Numbered from the stretch's first letter, positions 45,003-53,867 are shown. The stretch: DNA of 64,000 nucleotides from an uncultured Neomegalonema sp. (GCA_937911325.1 CALDSD010000100.1:44963-108962), one strand, 5' to 3'. Notes: generated by a model from the letters alone, not told the origin. Made by a program: numbers and translations.

Positions 45003-46718
45003 ATGCGAACCGTACAGCCGGAACCCACTTCCTACCTGGGAGTTTCACGTACCACGATTGTTTTCGCAATTCTCTCGGCTTGCATCGCGATCTCAGTCGT
45101 CTCGGTGCGGCTCATTGTCGGGTCTGTGGGCTATGTCGTTACCAATTTTCCAGAGTTAATCACGCCGGCGTTCGTCGTCGGTTGCCTGGCGGCCTGCGCC
45201 TTCGCATGGGTTCGTTACCCGAGCGAAGCGCCGTACCTAAGGATTACGCTTGCCGGATCGAGCGTGCTGCTCGGGCTCAACTCCCTTTGGTTGGGCTACG
45301 ATTTTCCGATCGTTTATCAAGAAGTCTACGATGGCGTCGCGCCAGTCGCCGCGGTCTCGGCGTTCGTGGTGGCTATCGCCACGGCGCTTTCCATTTTTCG
45401 ACCGTCCTTTGCGCTCGTCCCGGCTGCAGTGCTTTTGATCCAGAAACGGCTCGTGACTGCGATGTCCGGCGGCATGCCAGGCACGAACCACTACATTGTT
45501 CTCAACGACACCATTGTGCTGATCGTCGTCGCGTTAATCGCGTTCGCGATCGCCAGGCTGGCCGTGCGCAGGTTCGCCGATGGGTCGCTCGCAGATAGTC
45601 TGTCGAACGAGCAAAACCTGGCGCTCTATTACCTGACGGTCATGTGTATCGCGCTCGGCATGCACTTCGGAAACTACTTTCTGTCCGGCTACGGCAAGAT
45701 CGTGCTCGACGGAGGCGCGGTCTCTTGGCTGCTCGAAAACAAAACTCAGTACTTGATGCTGGGTGGGTATAATCTTGGGGCAGCGCCACTCTCATTTTCT
45801 AATCCGCTCTTCGGCACGCTCTATACCCTCATGGACAACGGTTACGTCTTGTCCAACACAGTGGTGCTGTTCGCCCAGTTTTTCTGTTTCCTCGCCTTCC
45901 TGCGAAAACAGCTAATGATGGTGTGGATCGTCTTTTTCGACATCATGCACGTTTCGATCTTTTTGCTGACTGGCGCGCTGTTCTTCCACTGGATCGTGCT
46001 GAACGCTTTGCTGCTGTGGTCGATATCGAAAATGCCCAAGGATCTGGCGCCGCGGCCGGCGCTGATCGCAGGCGTCGTCGCGACGATCATCGGGCATGTG
46101 ATCTTCCATACCGTCATGTTGGCTTGGTACGATAACCGACAGGTCCGCGATACGCAGATCATCGCCATGTTCGATGACGGCTCCGAAGCCCGGGTTCCAC
46201 CGACCTACTTCCGGGAATCCTCATACCTCTTCTATAATCGTTGGTTCCGCGATCAACCGACCGCGGCGCCCTTCGACGCGCACAAGCCGCCGCCGAAGTT
46301 GATCGAGCTTTCACAACAGGCTGACACCTATGCTTGGGGTCAGGTTGGAAGGGTCGAGCTTATGCGCCTTGGCGAGGACTGCGCAATCCCGGTCGAACGC
46401 GAGGATGCGAAAGTGGACTTCGACGTTCGCGCCGTCCGGAGCTTCGTCACCGCACGTCACAACTGGGCGATGGATCGGCTAGATAGGGGCGAGGGGCTCC
46501 ACTACACACTGTTTCCCCACGACCACTTTTCGATGCCGTGGTTCTTCAAAAAGTTCCAGGGCGCCGATTTAAAACAGATCGCGGGATACTATTATCAAGT
46601 TGAAACGGTTTGTCTCGACTGGAAAGAGGGCGCGTTCGAGCGCCGGGTCGTTGCGCGAACCGTTACGGAACCGTTCTGGGTGAAAGGCGATGGTGATGGC
46701 GCTGCAGGAACTCGCTGA
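45003..46718 (+). CDS. Polytopic membrane protein (HTTM-like)
   Basis: 571 residues. At least ten hydrophobic helices in the first ~370; segments such as GNYFLSGYGKI and HVSIFLLTGALFFHWIVLNALLL resemble HTTM (vitamin-K-carboxylase-like) membrane proteins. The C-terminal ~190 residues are soluble, with an acidic, aromatic-rich sequence I do not recognise. It overlaps by 29 bases a DCC thiol protein, a pairing common for HTTM proteins. ATG 45003 preferred over TTG 44985. Function unknown. Confidence 0.65.
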   Translation: MRTVQPEPTSYLGVSRTTIVFAILSACIAISVVSVRLIVGSVGYVVTNFPELITPAFVVGCLAACAFAWVRYPSEAPYLRITLAGSSVLLGLNSLWLGYDFPIVYQEVYDGVAPVAAVSAFVVAIATALSIFRPSFALVPAAVLLIQKRLVTAMSGGMPGTNHYIVLNDTIVLIVVALIAFAIARLAVRRFADGSLADSLSNEQNLALYYLTVMCIALGMHFGNYFLSGYGKIVLDGGAVSWLLENKTQYLMLGGYNLGAAPLSFSNPLFGTLYTLMDNGYVLSNTVVLFAQFFCFLAFLRKQLMMVWIVFFDIMHVSIFLLTGALFFHWIVLNALLLWSISKMPKDLAPRPALIAGVVATIIGHVIFHTVMLAWYDNRQVRDTQIIAMFDDGSEARVPPTYFRESSYLFYNRWFRDQPTAAPFDAHKPPPKLIELSQQADTYAWGQVGRVELMRLGEDCAIPVEREDAKVDFDVRAVRSFVTARHNWAMDRLDRGEGLHYTLFPHDHFSMPWFFKKFQGADLKQIAGYYYQVETVCLDWKEGAFERRVVARTVTEPFWVKGDGDGAAGTR

Positions 46719-47034
46719 TTCCATCAAGCAGGCGGAGCCTGCGGCGGAGCGCGATCAAGTCGCCGTCGTCTACGACGGTGATTGTCCGTTCTGTAAACGC
46801 TACGTCGCGATGCTGAGACTTCGCGAGGTCGCCGGATCCGTGGATTTAATCGACGCGCGCTCGGATCACGAACTTGCGGTTTGGGCGCGGCGGCGCTTCG
46901 ATCTAGACGACGGTATGGCGGTGCGGATCCACGGGGTTTGGCGGACAGGCGGCGACGCGGTTAACGCGTTGGCCTTACTCACTGGGCCGGCGACCGCGCT
47001 CAACAAACTCCATTTCTACGTGTTCCGTAACTAA
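46690..47034 (+). CDS. DCC-family (DUF393) thiol-disulfide protein
   Basis: 114 residues. VVYDGDCPFCKRYV is the DCC signature (D-G-x-C-x-x-C, thioredoxin-like). A disulfide exchange role is presumed for the family. It starts inside the end of the membrane protein gene (ATG 46690, or ATG 46696), so the two are coupled and probably act together. Confidence 0.85.
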   Translation: MVMALQELADSIKQAEPAAERDQVAVVYDGDCPFCKRYVAMLRLREVAGSVDLIDARSDHELAVWARRRFDLDDGMAVRIHGVWRTGGDAVNALALLTGPATALNKLHFYVFRN

Positions 47035-47166
47035 CGTCTCTCAGCGGTCCTATACCCGGTCCTGCGCGGCGGACGAAATCTTGCACTTCGTCTTCTTGGC
47101 CGACGGAAGATCTCGGAGACGTTTCCAGAGGGTTAGTCCGCCCCAAAACTGCGGCGACGGTTACGA

Positions 47167-48609
47167 TTAGGACGGTCGAAGCGCCAGGTGGCGGCCCAAT
47201 CGCACGGCGAGCTGCACGATCGTGTAGGTCGGGTTCGCGTGGCCGGCGGTGGGAAAGACGGACGAACCCAATACGTAGGTGTTGTCCATGCCGAAAACCT
47301 TCAAATTGGCGTCGACGACCCCAACCTCCTGGCGCTCGGCCATGCGCGTACCGCCCATATGGTGATGTCCGGCCATCCACCCTTGCACGGGATGGCTCTT
47401 CGCTTCGATGATGTGGTCAAAGGAGCGGACCCATCCGTGGCCGGTACCGGCCAAATGCCGCCCTAAGAGCTCCATCGCGACCTTTGCGGTGCGATAATCC
47501 AGCGGACTCTTCTCCCAGTACAATAAGGGTCTCGGGACGCCAAAACCATCGGTCTTGGTTCGAGAAAGCTCGATGCGATTTTCGGCGCGCGCCTGCTGTT
47601 CCCAAACGAGTTCGATCTCCGTCCCGCAGGTTAGGCCCTTGCCGTAGGTTTCCTCCACTACGTCGCTCAGCAGACGGCTTTTACAGATGGCGGCTCGCGC
47701 GAAGTCCTTGATTCCGCGCTGCGACGCGCCTTCCCGCCCATAACGCACTCGGACGCACGCATTCAGAATCTGATAGCGCCGCATCGCCTCTTCGGTTGGC
47801 GCGAAGAATGAGTAGCTCCACGGGAAGGAGAACTCACCCACCGAATGCGTGAACTCTACATGCCCGCCGATGTTGTGCGGGTGATCCATCCAGTACTTCC
47901 CAAGCGTTTCGGCGCGCTGCACGATCGGCTCGGGGGAGACTTCGTTCGACCAGAGCAGAAGCCTTGAATTCTCGATGCCCCCCATGCACAGCACGACTGT
48001 CTTGGGGCGGACGCTAATAGTATCTTTCGCTAGATTGGAGACTTCTATTGAAACCACGCGGCCGTTCTCTGCGGTGAGCGACAAGACGTTGGCGTTCAAG
48101 CAGAGGTGCGAGAGATCCGAGGTCTCGAAGAAGGTGCGGTACTTTTCTGCGAAGTTGACCGGCGGGCTTTTCGCAAACTCGACCTCCTTCAAGTCTTTAT
48201 CAACGTTCCTTTCCTTCACGCTGGGCAGCTCTAAAATTTCGTTGGCGTCGCTCTGAAACGGATCGAGATCCGACTTTTGTATTGGCCAACCGATGTGATC
48301 TTCGAGGTCGTCGCGGCGCGCGAAGTCCACCGAGTCCAGAGGCCGGCAGAACCCGGTCCAGTGGTTGCTTGATCCCCCGAAGTACTTCAGCCGGCTGAAT
48401 TCCAGCTCCCAGTACTCGTCGCCGACTACTTCGCCGCGACATGTCTCCTGCAGCTCATCACTCCAGTCGAAGCCGCCCGCCTCAAGTATCAGGTTAGGGA
48501 TGCCGTGCTGCGCCAAGGTTTTTGAAAGGCTGACGCCAGCCGGTCCCGAGCCAATAATGGCGACCGGTGGAAGCGATTGAGAATTTAAATAATCGAAGTC
48601 GTAGATCAT
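47167..48609 (-). CDS. GMC-family FAD oxidoreductase
   Basis: 480 residues. FAD-binding AIIGSGPAGVSLSKTLAQHG at the N-terminus; FGGSSNHWTGFCRPLD substrate/FAD loop; C-terminal HHHMGGTRM and SVFPTAGHANPTYTIVQLAVRLG are GMC/glucose-methanol-choline features including the active-site His. ATG 48609 overlaps the stop of an upstream mini-gene by one base. Likely oxidises an alcohol group on a sugar or lipid; substrate unknown. No cytochrome subunit is adjacent. Confidence 0.88.
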   Translation of the reverse strand: MIYDFDYLNSQSLPPVAIIGSGPAGVSLSKTLAQHGIPNLILEAGGFDWSDELQETCRGEVVGDEYWELEFSRLKYFGGSSNHWTGFCRPLDSVDFARRDDLEDHIGWPIQKSDLDPFQSDANEILELPSVKERNVDKDLKEVEFAKSPPVNFAEKYRTFFETSDLSHLCLNANVLSLTAENGRVVSIEVSNLAKDTISVRPKTVVLCMGGIENSRLLLWSNEVSPEPIVQRAETLGKYWMDHPHNIGGHVEFTHSVGEFSFPWSYSFFAPTEEAMRRYQILNACVRVRYGREGASQRGIKDFARAAICKSRLLSDVVEETYGKGLTCGTEIELVWEQQARAENRIELSRTKTDGFGVPRPLLYWEKSPLDYRTAKVAMELLGRHLAGTGHGWVRSFDHIIEAKSHPVQGWMAGHHHMGGTRMAERQEVGVVDANLKVFGMDNTYVLGSSVFPTAGHANPTYTIVQLAVRLGRHLALRPS

Positions 48610-48773
48610 CAACCCACCTTCGTAATCACACCGTTCCGGTAGATGAAGTTCTCGCCGTCTGGATCGGTCAAAAGCTTATGCTTCGTTGCGCCTGTTTCAT
48701 ACGCGACGACGCCGAGTGAGGTCGCGACCGCGCCGAGCCCCACTATCAGAAATAAGCGCCGGGTGTATCGCAT
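48609..48773 (-). CDS. 54-residue exported or anchored mini-subunit of the GMC oxidoreductase
   Basis: Starts MRYTRRLFLIVGLGAVATS, a short Arg-Arg plus hydrophobic helix like a Tat-type leader or anchor, then a polar 30-residue tail. Stop and GMC start overlap (TGATG), indicating coupled translation. Many membrane-linked GMC dehydrogenases have a small Tat-exported subunit; this is far shorter, so it may be a minimal anchor. Found by reading the overlap, not by homology. Confidence 0.55.
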   Translation of the reverse strand: MRYTRRLFLIVGLGAVATSLGVVAYETGATKHKLLTDPDGENFIYRNGVITKVG

Positions 48774-48800
48774 AGTTCGCACCTGTACCACCAAATATAT

Positions 48801-48818
48801 TGTGAATAAATTAAAACA
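48801..48818. promoter_or_regulatory. TGT-N12-ACA word upstream of the mini-subunit/GMC pair
   Basis: TGTGAATAAATTAAAACA fits the PpsR/CrtJ frame TGT-N12-ACA, 28 bases before ATG 48773. The surrounding 48790-48930 is very AT-rich, so a chance match is quite possible; the inner bases fit less well than the sites at 51.5 kb. Confidence 0.2.
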
Positions 48819-48936
48819 ACGGATTGTATTTGTCTAGGTTTTTTAGGTTTTTTGAGAGGGTTTTATAGTTAATTTGTTTGATTAATATTTCATTAATCCC
48901 ATTTTTCTACTGATATAAGAGTTATTTCTGTGGGCT

Positions 48937-50130
48937 CTATTCTGAAGAGGTGTTGCGAGTACTCTGAAAGCTTGGCGGGGCGGGGGCGCTCCCAACGGCT
49001 ACGTGATCAACGCGCTTTGTCGTTTTGCCCTCCAGCGTCGCGTCTAATGAACGTCCCCGGTTCTTGGCGCGAATGGATTTCAAAGGCTCGTCGATCAGCA
49101 TCACAACGAGGGTGGAGACCAGGCAGGCGAGAAGGAACGCGGCGATCAAAAGCTCTGGCGTGTTCGACTGAAGTCCGAACAGCAAGCTGACAATGATCGC
49201 GCATTGCCAGTGGATTAGAAACAACGGGTAGGACAGGTCGCCGAGAAACCGGATCGATTTCGAGCGAACGGTGTCGCTGTAGCAAGCCAGGCATGCCGCT
49301 ACGACCAGCGCGTATCCCCAATGATAAATCGGACGTCCGCTTTCGATGAGCGGCGAAAGGTAAGGCCAGGGAATCAAAGGAAGCGCGATGACCAAAAGGG
49401 TTATTGCGATGCGAAACGTTGGCCCAAGCGAAAGAAACTGGTTTAGGCGCTCGCGATAAAAGAACACGGCGGCGCCGAGACTGAACGGCAATGAAATGCC
49501 GAGCACAGAGTAGTACCACATGCTATAGGGTGTGATCTCCATCAGCTCGACCCACCCAAGGCGTCCTGCGATGACCGTCAGGATGATCACAAGCACTCCA
49601 AGCAACGAGGCCGCCAGCCAGAAACTAATGGAGGCGCGCGATCTTGAGCCGACCAGCAACATGAACGCGTAAAAGTAGAGCTCGATGTTGGTACTCCATG
49701 TCTCCGGCGCATATCGGATTTCGCATCGGCTGTAGAACGGCTGTTCGTAGTGAAACGGCGTGTGAATCCCGAAAAGAACGAAGTTCGAAACGAAGCACTG
49801 CATTTCCCAGAGGGACGCCTCGGCGAAGTCCGGAAGTTGGATCGAGCCATTGATCGCGCTGGCCGCCTGCGGCGTTGCGACGGCGAGGGCCAGACCGAGG
49901 AGCGAAGCGGCTATGAACGAGGGATACAGACGATAGAAGCGGTTCTTTACAAATCTCCAGCGCCCGTCCGGTAGCGTATAGTAAGTCTGCTGAAGCGCCA
50001 TAGTAATGACGTAGCCGGAGATCGTGTAAAACCCGAACACGGCCATGCGTCCAGACGCCGGAAAAACATCGGGAAGCATGTGAAAACAGACGACCAACGA
50101 AGCAAGGTAGAAGCGAAGAAGATACTGCAT
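48937..50130 (-). CDS. Acyltransferase 3 (OafA-like) membrane protein
   Basis: 397 residues, about ten membrane helices. Starts YLLRFYLASLVVCFHMLP (the family's catalytic-type His in helix 1) and has NRFYRLYPSF (R-x10-H/R-x-x-P motif). Such enzymes acylate sugars on polysaccharides or lipids. ATG 50130 is preferred; an in-frame TTG at 50223 would add 31 polar residues ahead of helix 1. C-terminal 50 residues are polar and unique. Confidence 0.85.
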   Translation of the reverse strand: MQYLLRFYLASLVVCFHMLPDVFPASGRMAVFGFYTISGYVITMALQQTYYTLPDGRWRFVKNRFYRLYPSFIAASLLGLALAVATPQAASAINGSIQLPDFAEASLWEMQCFVSNFVLFGIHTPFHYEQPFYSRCEIRYAPETWSTNIELYFYAFMLLVGSRSRASISFWLAASLLGVLVIILTVIAGRLGWVELMEITPYSMWYYSVLGISLPFSLGAAVFFYRERLNQFLSLGPTFRIAITLLVIALPLIPWPYLSPLIESGRPIYHWGYALVVAACLACYSDTVRSKSIRFLGDLSYPLFLIHWQCAIIVSLLFGLQSNTPELLIAAFLLACLVSTLVVMLIDEPLKSIRAKNRGRSLDATLEGKTTKRVDHVAVGSAPAPPSFQSTRNTSSE

Positions 50131-50970
50131 TTTCTCACGTTTCCACGGTTCGGCGGTCCCGAAGCTGGCGGCGTGCAAAGAACCTGCCAGTGAACGCGGT
50201 GAATCGGTCGGCGGAACTGACAAGTCTCATAGAGATCGGACGATAAGCTTGGGGTAAACAGACATCAGCATGTTCACGAAGTTGTCGAAGGCAAGTGTCG
50301 CGGTGCCGGGAACTGGTTCTGGGTCCGCTCTTGGGATGTTGCTGTCAGCGCGTCTCGAGGGCCACTGTGTCCGCTCAGCGATCGAGAGCCGACACTCAGG
50401 TCCACGCGGCGACGGCGGTTGCGGAGCAGAAGCAGACCAACAAAGCCGATCGCTTTGACGCCGCTTCCAGACCGGGCCAACTGAAGCTTCGCGTGGCTCG
50501 CATCGTGGCGTCCAAGGGCGGCGTGTGGCGGGCGCCATCGGGGTGGTTCGCGTCTCAAGTTAGCGCGCGGCGGATTTCCTCGGGAGTGTCTTGGTCGGTG
50601 GGCTCACAAGCGAGCGCTGTGAAACAATTGATCGCCACAGTCGAAGAAACTCTCGCTTCAGATTGATTTCGTCGTCGAGCCAGGATTTGGCGAAGTCGTC
50701 TGGAGTCTTCGCAGTCAACACTTCAAATCGTGTTGACAGTCTTGGATCTCAAGACGTACGAGAATCGGACAAGCGGTTCGGGAAGACGTCAAAGTCGGCC
50801 ACTCCGCTTCGCAACATAGGCGATGCTCGCTGTTCATTGCACTAGGCGCCATGGCGGCACGCTTCGCTATGCACCCACCCAGGAAGTTTCATCTGGCGGT
50901 CTCACAGACCATCTTGGCCCGTCAGGCTCGAGCGTGTCGCCAAAGCCGAAACTCTAGCGGGGTGCTAAAA
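50131..50970. other. Intergenic region with an 8-bp inverted repeat
   Basis: 840 bases, no supported gene. GTCAACAC (50714-50721) and GTGTTGAC (50730-50737) form a perfect inverted repeat around 8 bases, operator-like, about 235 bases before puhC. I saw no light-harvesting, bch or mobile-element gene in it. Confidence 0.45.
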
Positions 50971-51432
50971 ATGGCGAACGCAGCTCGGATACGTCACAAT
51001 CCAAACGACGCGGTCTCACGCATGATGATGCGTCTTGTTCTCTTGTTGGTGCTGACGGTGCTAGCGCTGACAACGGCGGCGCGGTTGACCGATCGCCCGC
51101 TCGAGGCGCAACCGCTGCGCGGGCCAATTGTATCGGAGCAGGTCTTCCATCTCACCGGCCAGATCAATGGCGCGGCGCTGGTCACCGACGCGCAAGGCGA
51201 CGTCATCCTGAGATACGGGCCCGGCGAAGCAATTTTCATTTCGACCATCGATCGCGTCATTCGCCGCGAAAGGCGCCGCTCTGGAGCCAGCCTGGACGGG
51301 CCGGTCCATTTGCGCATGCGCGAGGGCGGGCGGCTTTCGATCTTCGACCCGTCGACCGCGAGAGAAACCGAGTTGGCTAGTTTCGGCGATGACAATATCG
51401 CGGCCTTTCAGCGGATCCTCGACGCTCGGTGA
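50971..51432 (+). CDS. puhC: PuhC-like photosynthetic complex assembly protein
   Basis: 153 residues. One N-terminal membrane helix (about 20-38) then a periplasmic domain with the PuhC pattern: RGPIVSEQVFHLTGQINGAALVTDAQGDVI, an ID..IRRERRR.GASLDGPVHL segment and GRLSIFDPSTARETELASFGDDNIAAFQRIL. PuhC helps assemble the reaction centre-LH1 core. It is normally in puhABC; here it stands directly before pufL with puhA and puhB absent. ATG 50971 gives family length; the frame is open from 50851. Confidence 0.78.
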   Translation: MANAARIRHNPNDAVSRMMMRLVLLLVLTVLALTTAARLTDRPLEAQPLRGPIVSEQVFHLTGQINGAALVTDAQGDVILRYGPGEAIFISTIDRVIRRERRRSGASLDGPVHLRMREGGRLSIFDPSTARETELASFGDDNIAAFQRILDAR

Positions 51433-51497
51433 GCGGTTTTGAGAGCATCGAGGGGGAGGCCTCCAGGCCCGTGAGCGCTGCGGAGCGCGCGCCGATC

Positions 51498-51515
51498 TGT
51501 ACATTTTAGTTGACA
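51498..51515. promoter_or_regulatory. PpsR/CrtJ box 1
   Basis: TGTACATTTTAGTTGACA = TGT-N12-ACA, the palindrome bound by PpsR/CrtJ, which represses photosynthesis genes under oxygen. A -35-like TTGACA (51510-51515) overlaps it. Confidence 0.7.
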
Positions 51516-51522
51516 TTTTTAC

Positions 51523-51540
51523 TGTCATATTGACTGTACA
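51523..51540. promoter_or_regulatory. PpsR/CrtJ box 2
   Basis: TGTCATATTGACTGTACA = TGT-N12-ACA, 7 bases after box 1. Tandem boxes about 8 bases apart covering -35 and -10 are the arrangement known for CrtJ-repressed promoters such as bchC. Confidence 0.7.
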
Positions 51541-51778
51541 TATTAGCCCCCAAGCTAAGGAGTCGCTATCGGCTCCACGCCAGGCAGCGAAGCGGTCTCG
51601 CGTCTGACCGAGTTGGGCATCCCATCCCATTTCCTATCTGACGCAAAGCTCGCAGACGGCGCCGTCGAAGGTCCGCGGACATTGCGGACGTTTAAGACGA
51701 CCGACCGACGAAAACCATTGATGAGGACACAGACGGCATGCGCCTCGCGCTGCTCGTCGAACGTGGAGGCTTTGCGCA

Positions 51779-52627
51779 ATGGCGCTGCTATCGTTCGAAA
51801 GAAAGTACCGCGTCCGAGGTGGAACCTTAATCGGAGGTGATCTCTTCGACTTCTGGATTGGCCCGTTTTATGTCGGCTTCTTCGGAGTGACCACTTTCTT
51901 CTTTGCGGCGCTAGGCGCCATTCTGATTTTTTACGGCGCCTCTCTCGGCGATACGTGGAACCCGTGGTTGATTTCGATAGAGCCACCAGAAATCGAGGTC
52001 GGCCTGGGTGTTGCGCCGCTCGCCGAAGGCGGACTCTGGCAGCTGATAACGATCTGCGCGCATGGCGCCTTTATCAGTTGGGCTTTCCGCGAAGTAGAGA
52101 TCTGCCGAAAACTCGGAATCGGCTATCATGTTCCGATCGCGTTCGGCGTCGCGATTTTCGCCTATACCAGCCTTGTCGTCATCCGCCCGATACTGATGGG
52201 AGCGTGGGCGCACGGCTTTCCGTATGGGATATGGTCCCATCTGGATTGGGTGAACAACGTCGGATACGCCTACGGGAACTTCCACTATAACCCCGCCCAT
52301 ATGCTCGCCGTGTCGTTCTTCTTCACGACGACCTTGGCGCTGGCGCTTCATGGCTCGCTTATCTTGTCGGCCGCCAATCCGGAAAAAGGCGAAGAAATTC
52401 GCACACCTGACCATGAAGACACGTTCTTCCGGGACTTCATCGGATACTCGGTTGGCCCGCTCGGGATCCACAGGCTTGGGCTGTTGCTCGCGCTCAATGC
52501 CGGGTTCTGGTCGGCCGTCTGTATCTTGATTTCCGGAACAATCTGGTTCGACGCCTGGAGCGACTGGTGGTTCTGGTATGTCGAATTGCCCTTCTGGGTC
52601 GATATCGAGGGAGGGGTCAATGGCTGA
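51779..52627 (+). CDS. pufL: Photosynthetic reaction centre L subunit
   Basis: 282 residues, five membrane helices, full length. Opens [17 protein letters not shown]. Key residues are all present (numbers include Met, one above the usual scheme): His154 and His174 near the bacteriochlorophylls, His169, iron ligands His191 and His231, QB-site Glu213 and Asp214, and Glu105. Binds the special pair and QB in the inner membrane. GGAGG lies 9 bases before ATG 51779. Overlaps pufM by 8 bases. No stop or frame damage, so selection seems intact. Confidence 0.98.
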   Translation: MALLSFERKYRVRGGTLIGGDLFDFWIGPFYVGFFGVTTFFFAALGAILIFYGASLGDTWNPWLISIEPPEIEVGLGVAPLAEGGLWQLITICAHGAFISWAFREVEICRKLGIGYHVPIAFGVAIFAYTSLVVIRPILMGAWAHGFPYGIWSHLDWVNNVGYAYGNFHYNPAHMLAVSFFFTTTLALALHGSLILSAANPEKGEEIRTPDHEDTFFRDFIGYSVGPLGIHRLGLLLALNAGFWSAVCILISGTIWFDAWSDWWFWYVELPFWVDIEGGVNG

Positions 52628-53543
52628 GTATCAGAACATTTTCACTCAGATTCAGGTCAAAGGACCGCCCGAGATGGGGATGGTCGAACAAGCTGACGTG
52701 AATGAGAGGACAACCTCGACCAGCTTTTCAAGCCTGCTTGGCTGGCTTGGGAATGCGCAACTCGGACCGATTTATCTGGGCTCGTTCGGCGTTATCGGGT
52801 TGGCGACAGGCGCCATCTGGTTCCTGCTTGTCGGCGCCAGTTTCTGGGCGCAGGCCGGGTACAATCCAGCCGTGTTCATGCGAGACCTCTTCTACTTCTC
52901 GCTCGATCCGCCGCCCGAGGAGTATGGTCTCGGTATGCCGCCGCTCAATGAGGGCGGGATGTGGCTTATCGCGAGTTTCTTCCTGCTCGTCTCGGTCCTT
53001 TCGTGGTGGGCGCGGTCCTATGTTCTGGCGGCCCAGCTCAAGATGGGCAAGCACGTCTTCTGGGCGTTTGGCGCCGCGATCTGGCTCTTCCTGGTTCTCG
53101 GGCTGATCCGCCCGGTTCTGATGGGCAGCTGGTCCGAGGCCGTGCCTTACGGGATCTTCAGCCATCTCGACTGGACGCTCGGGTTCTCGGTGATTTACGG
53201 CAACCTGTTCTACAACCCGTTCCACGCGCTTTCGATCGTCTTCCTCTACGGTTCTGCGCTGCTCTTCGCGATGCATGGAGCGACGATCATGGCCGTCACT
53301 CGGTTGGGCGGCGACCGCGAACTGGAGCAGATCGTCGATCGGGGAACAGCAAGCGAGCGTGCGGCGCTATTTTGGCGCTGGACGATGGGTTTCAACGCGA
53401 CGATGGAGGGCATCCACCGTTGGGCGTGGTGGTTTGCGATCCTGACGCCGATCACCGGCGGCATCGGCATTCTGTTGTCGGGAACGGTCGTCGACAATTG
53501 GTATGTCTGGGCCCAAGATCACGGCTACGCGCCGCCGGATTGA
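52620..53543 (+). CDS. pufM: Photosynthetic reaction centre M subunit
   Basis: 307 residues, numbering identical to Rhodobacter: His182, special-pair His202, iron ligands His219, Glu234 and His266, and QA-site Trp252 are all in place. Five membrane helices. Pairs with PufL. Overlaps the pufL end by 8 bases as in classical puf operons, and is followed 13 bases later by a pufX-like gene. Confidence 0.98.
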   Translation: MAEYQNIFTQIQVKGPPEMGMVEQADVNERTTSTSFSSLLGWLGNAQLGPIYLGSFGVIGLATGAIWFLLVGASFWAQAGYNPAVFMRDLFYFSLDPPPEEYGLGMPPLNEGGMWLIASFFLLVSVLSWWARSYVLAAQLKMGKHVFWAFGAAIWLFLVLGLIRPVLMGSWSEAVPYGIFSHLDWTLGFSVIYGNLFYNPFHALSIVFLYGSALLFAMHGATIMAVTRLGGDRELEQIVDRGTASERAALFWRWTMGFNATMEGIHRWAWWFAILTPITGGIGILLSGTVVDNWYVWAQDHGYAPPD

Positions 53544-53556
53544 AGCGAGAGCGAGA

Positions 53557-53862
53557 ATGAAAGTACCTTATAAAAGCCCGTACAACGACGGAGAGTTCAA
53601 CCGCAGCAACCTGTTCTTCGACGTTTTCGGTCAGATGCTGTCCGGCGCGTTGGTGGCAGGCGGCGTCCTGGTCGGCGCAGGGGTGTTCATCTACGCTATC
53701 TATTTACTCGGGACGGTTTTGCCGCCCGAGTCCAAGGAGGCCGAAGATCCAACGCCTGACTCTTTCGTATCGCGACAGGTCGAGCCCGAAGAAGTCGAGA
53801 CCGGGACCGAACTCGCCCCAGTTGAAAGCTCGGACGAGAACACGGCGACCGAACCGCAATAG
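53557..53862 (+). CDS. pufX: PufX-like core-complex protein
   Basis: 101 residues, a single membrane helix (about 26-50) with GALVAGGVLVGAG (GxxxG-type) and the LLGTVLPPES end that matches the PufX G..LP motif; aromatic/acidic N-terminus (SPYNDGEFNRSNLFFDVFGQML). PufX opens the LH1 ring to let quinol leave and helps dimerise cores. Longer than usual (~80) by an acidic, Glu-rich C-terminal tail. It is in the expected place after pufM. Odd because LH1 genes are missing here. ATG 53557 has a GAGAGCGAGA upstream. Confidence 0.75.
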   Translation: MKVPYKSPYNDGEFNRSNLFFDVFGQMLSGALVAGGVLVGAGVFIYAIYLLGTVLPPESKEAEDPTPDSFVSRQVEPEEVETGTELAPVESSDENTATEPQ

Positions 53863-53867
53863 GAAGG

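Larger units (their letters stand above)
51433..51778. other. Leader region of pufL; pufB/pufA absent
   Basis: 346 bases. Contains the two PpsR boxes, then ~230 bases of probable 5' leader. No LH1 alpha or beta gene is readable (no His-containing single-helix ORF). One frame, 51559-51650, reads a coding-like stretch (IGSTPGSEAVSRLTELGIPS) after a TAA and before loss of sense; possibly the remnant of a gene that once lay before puf. Confidence 0.55.
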
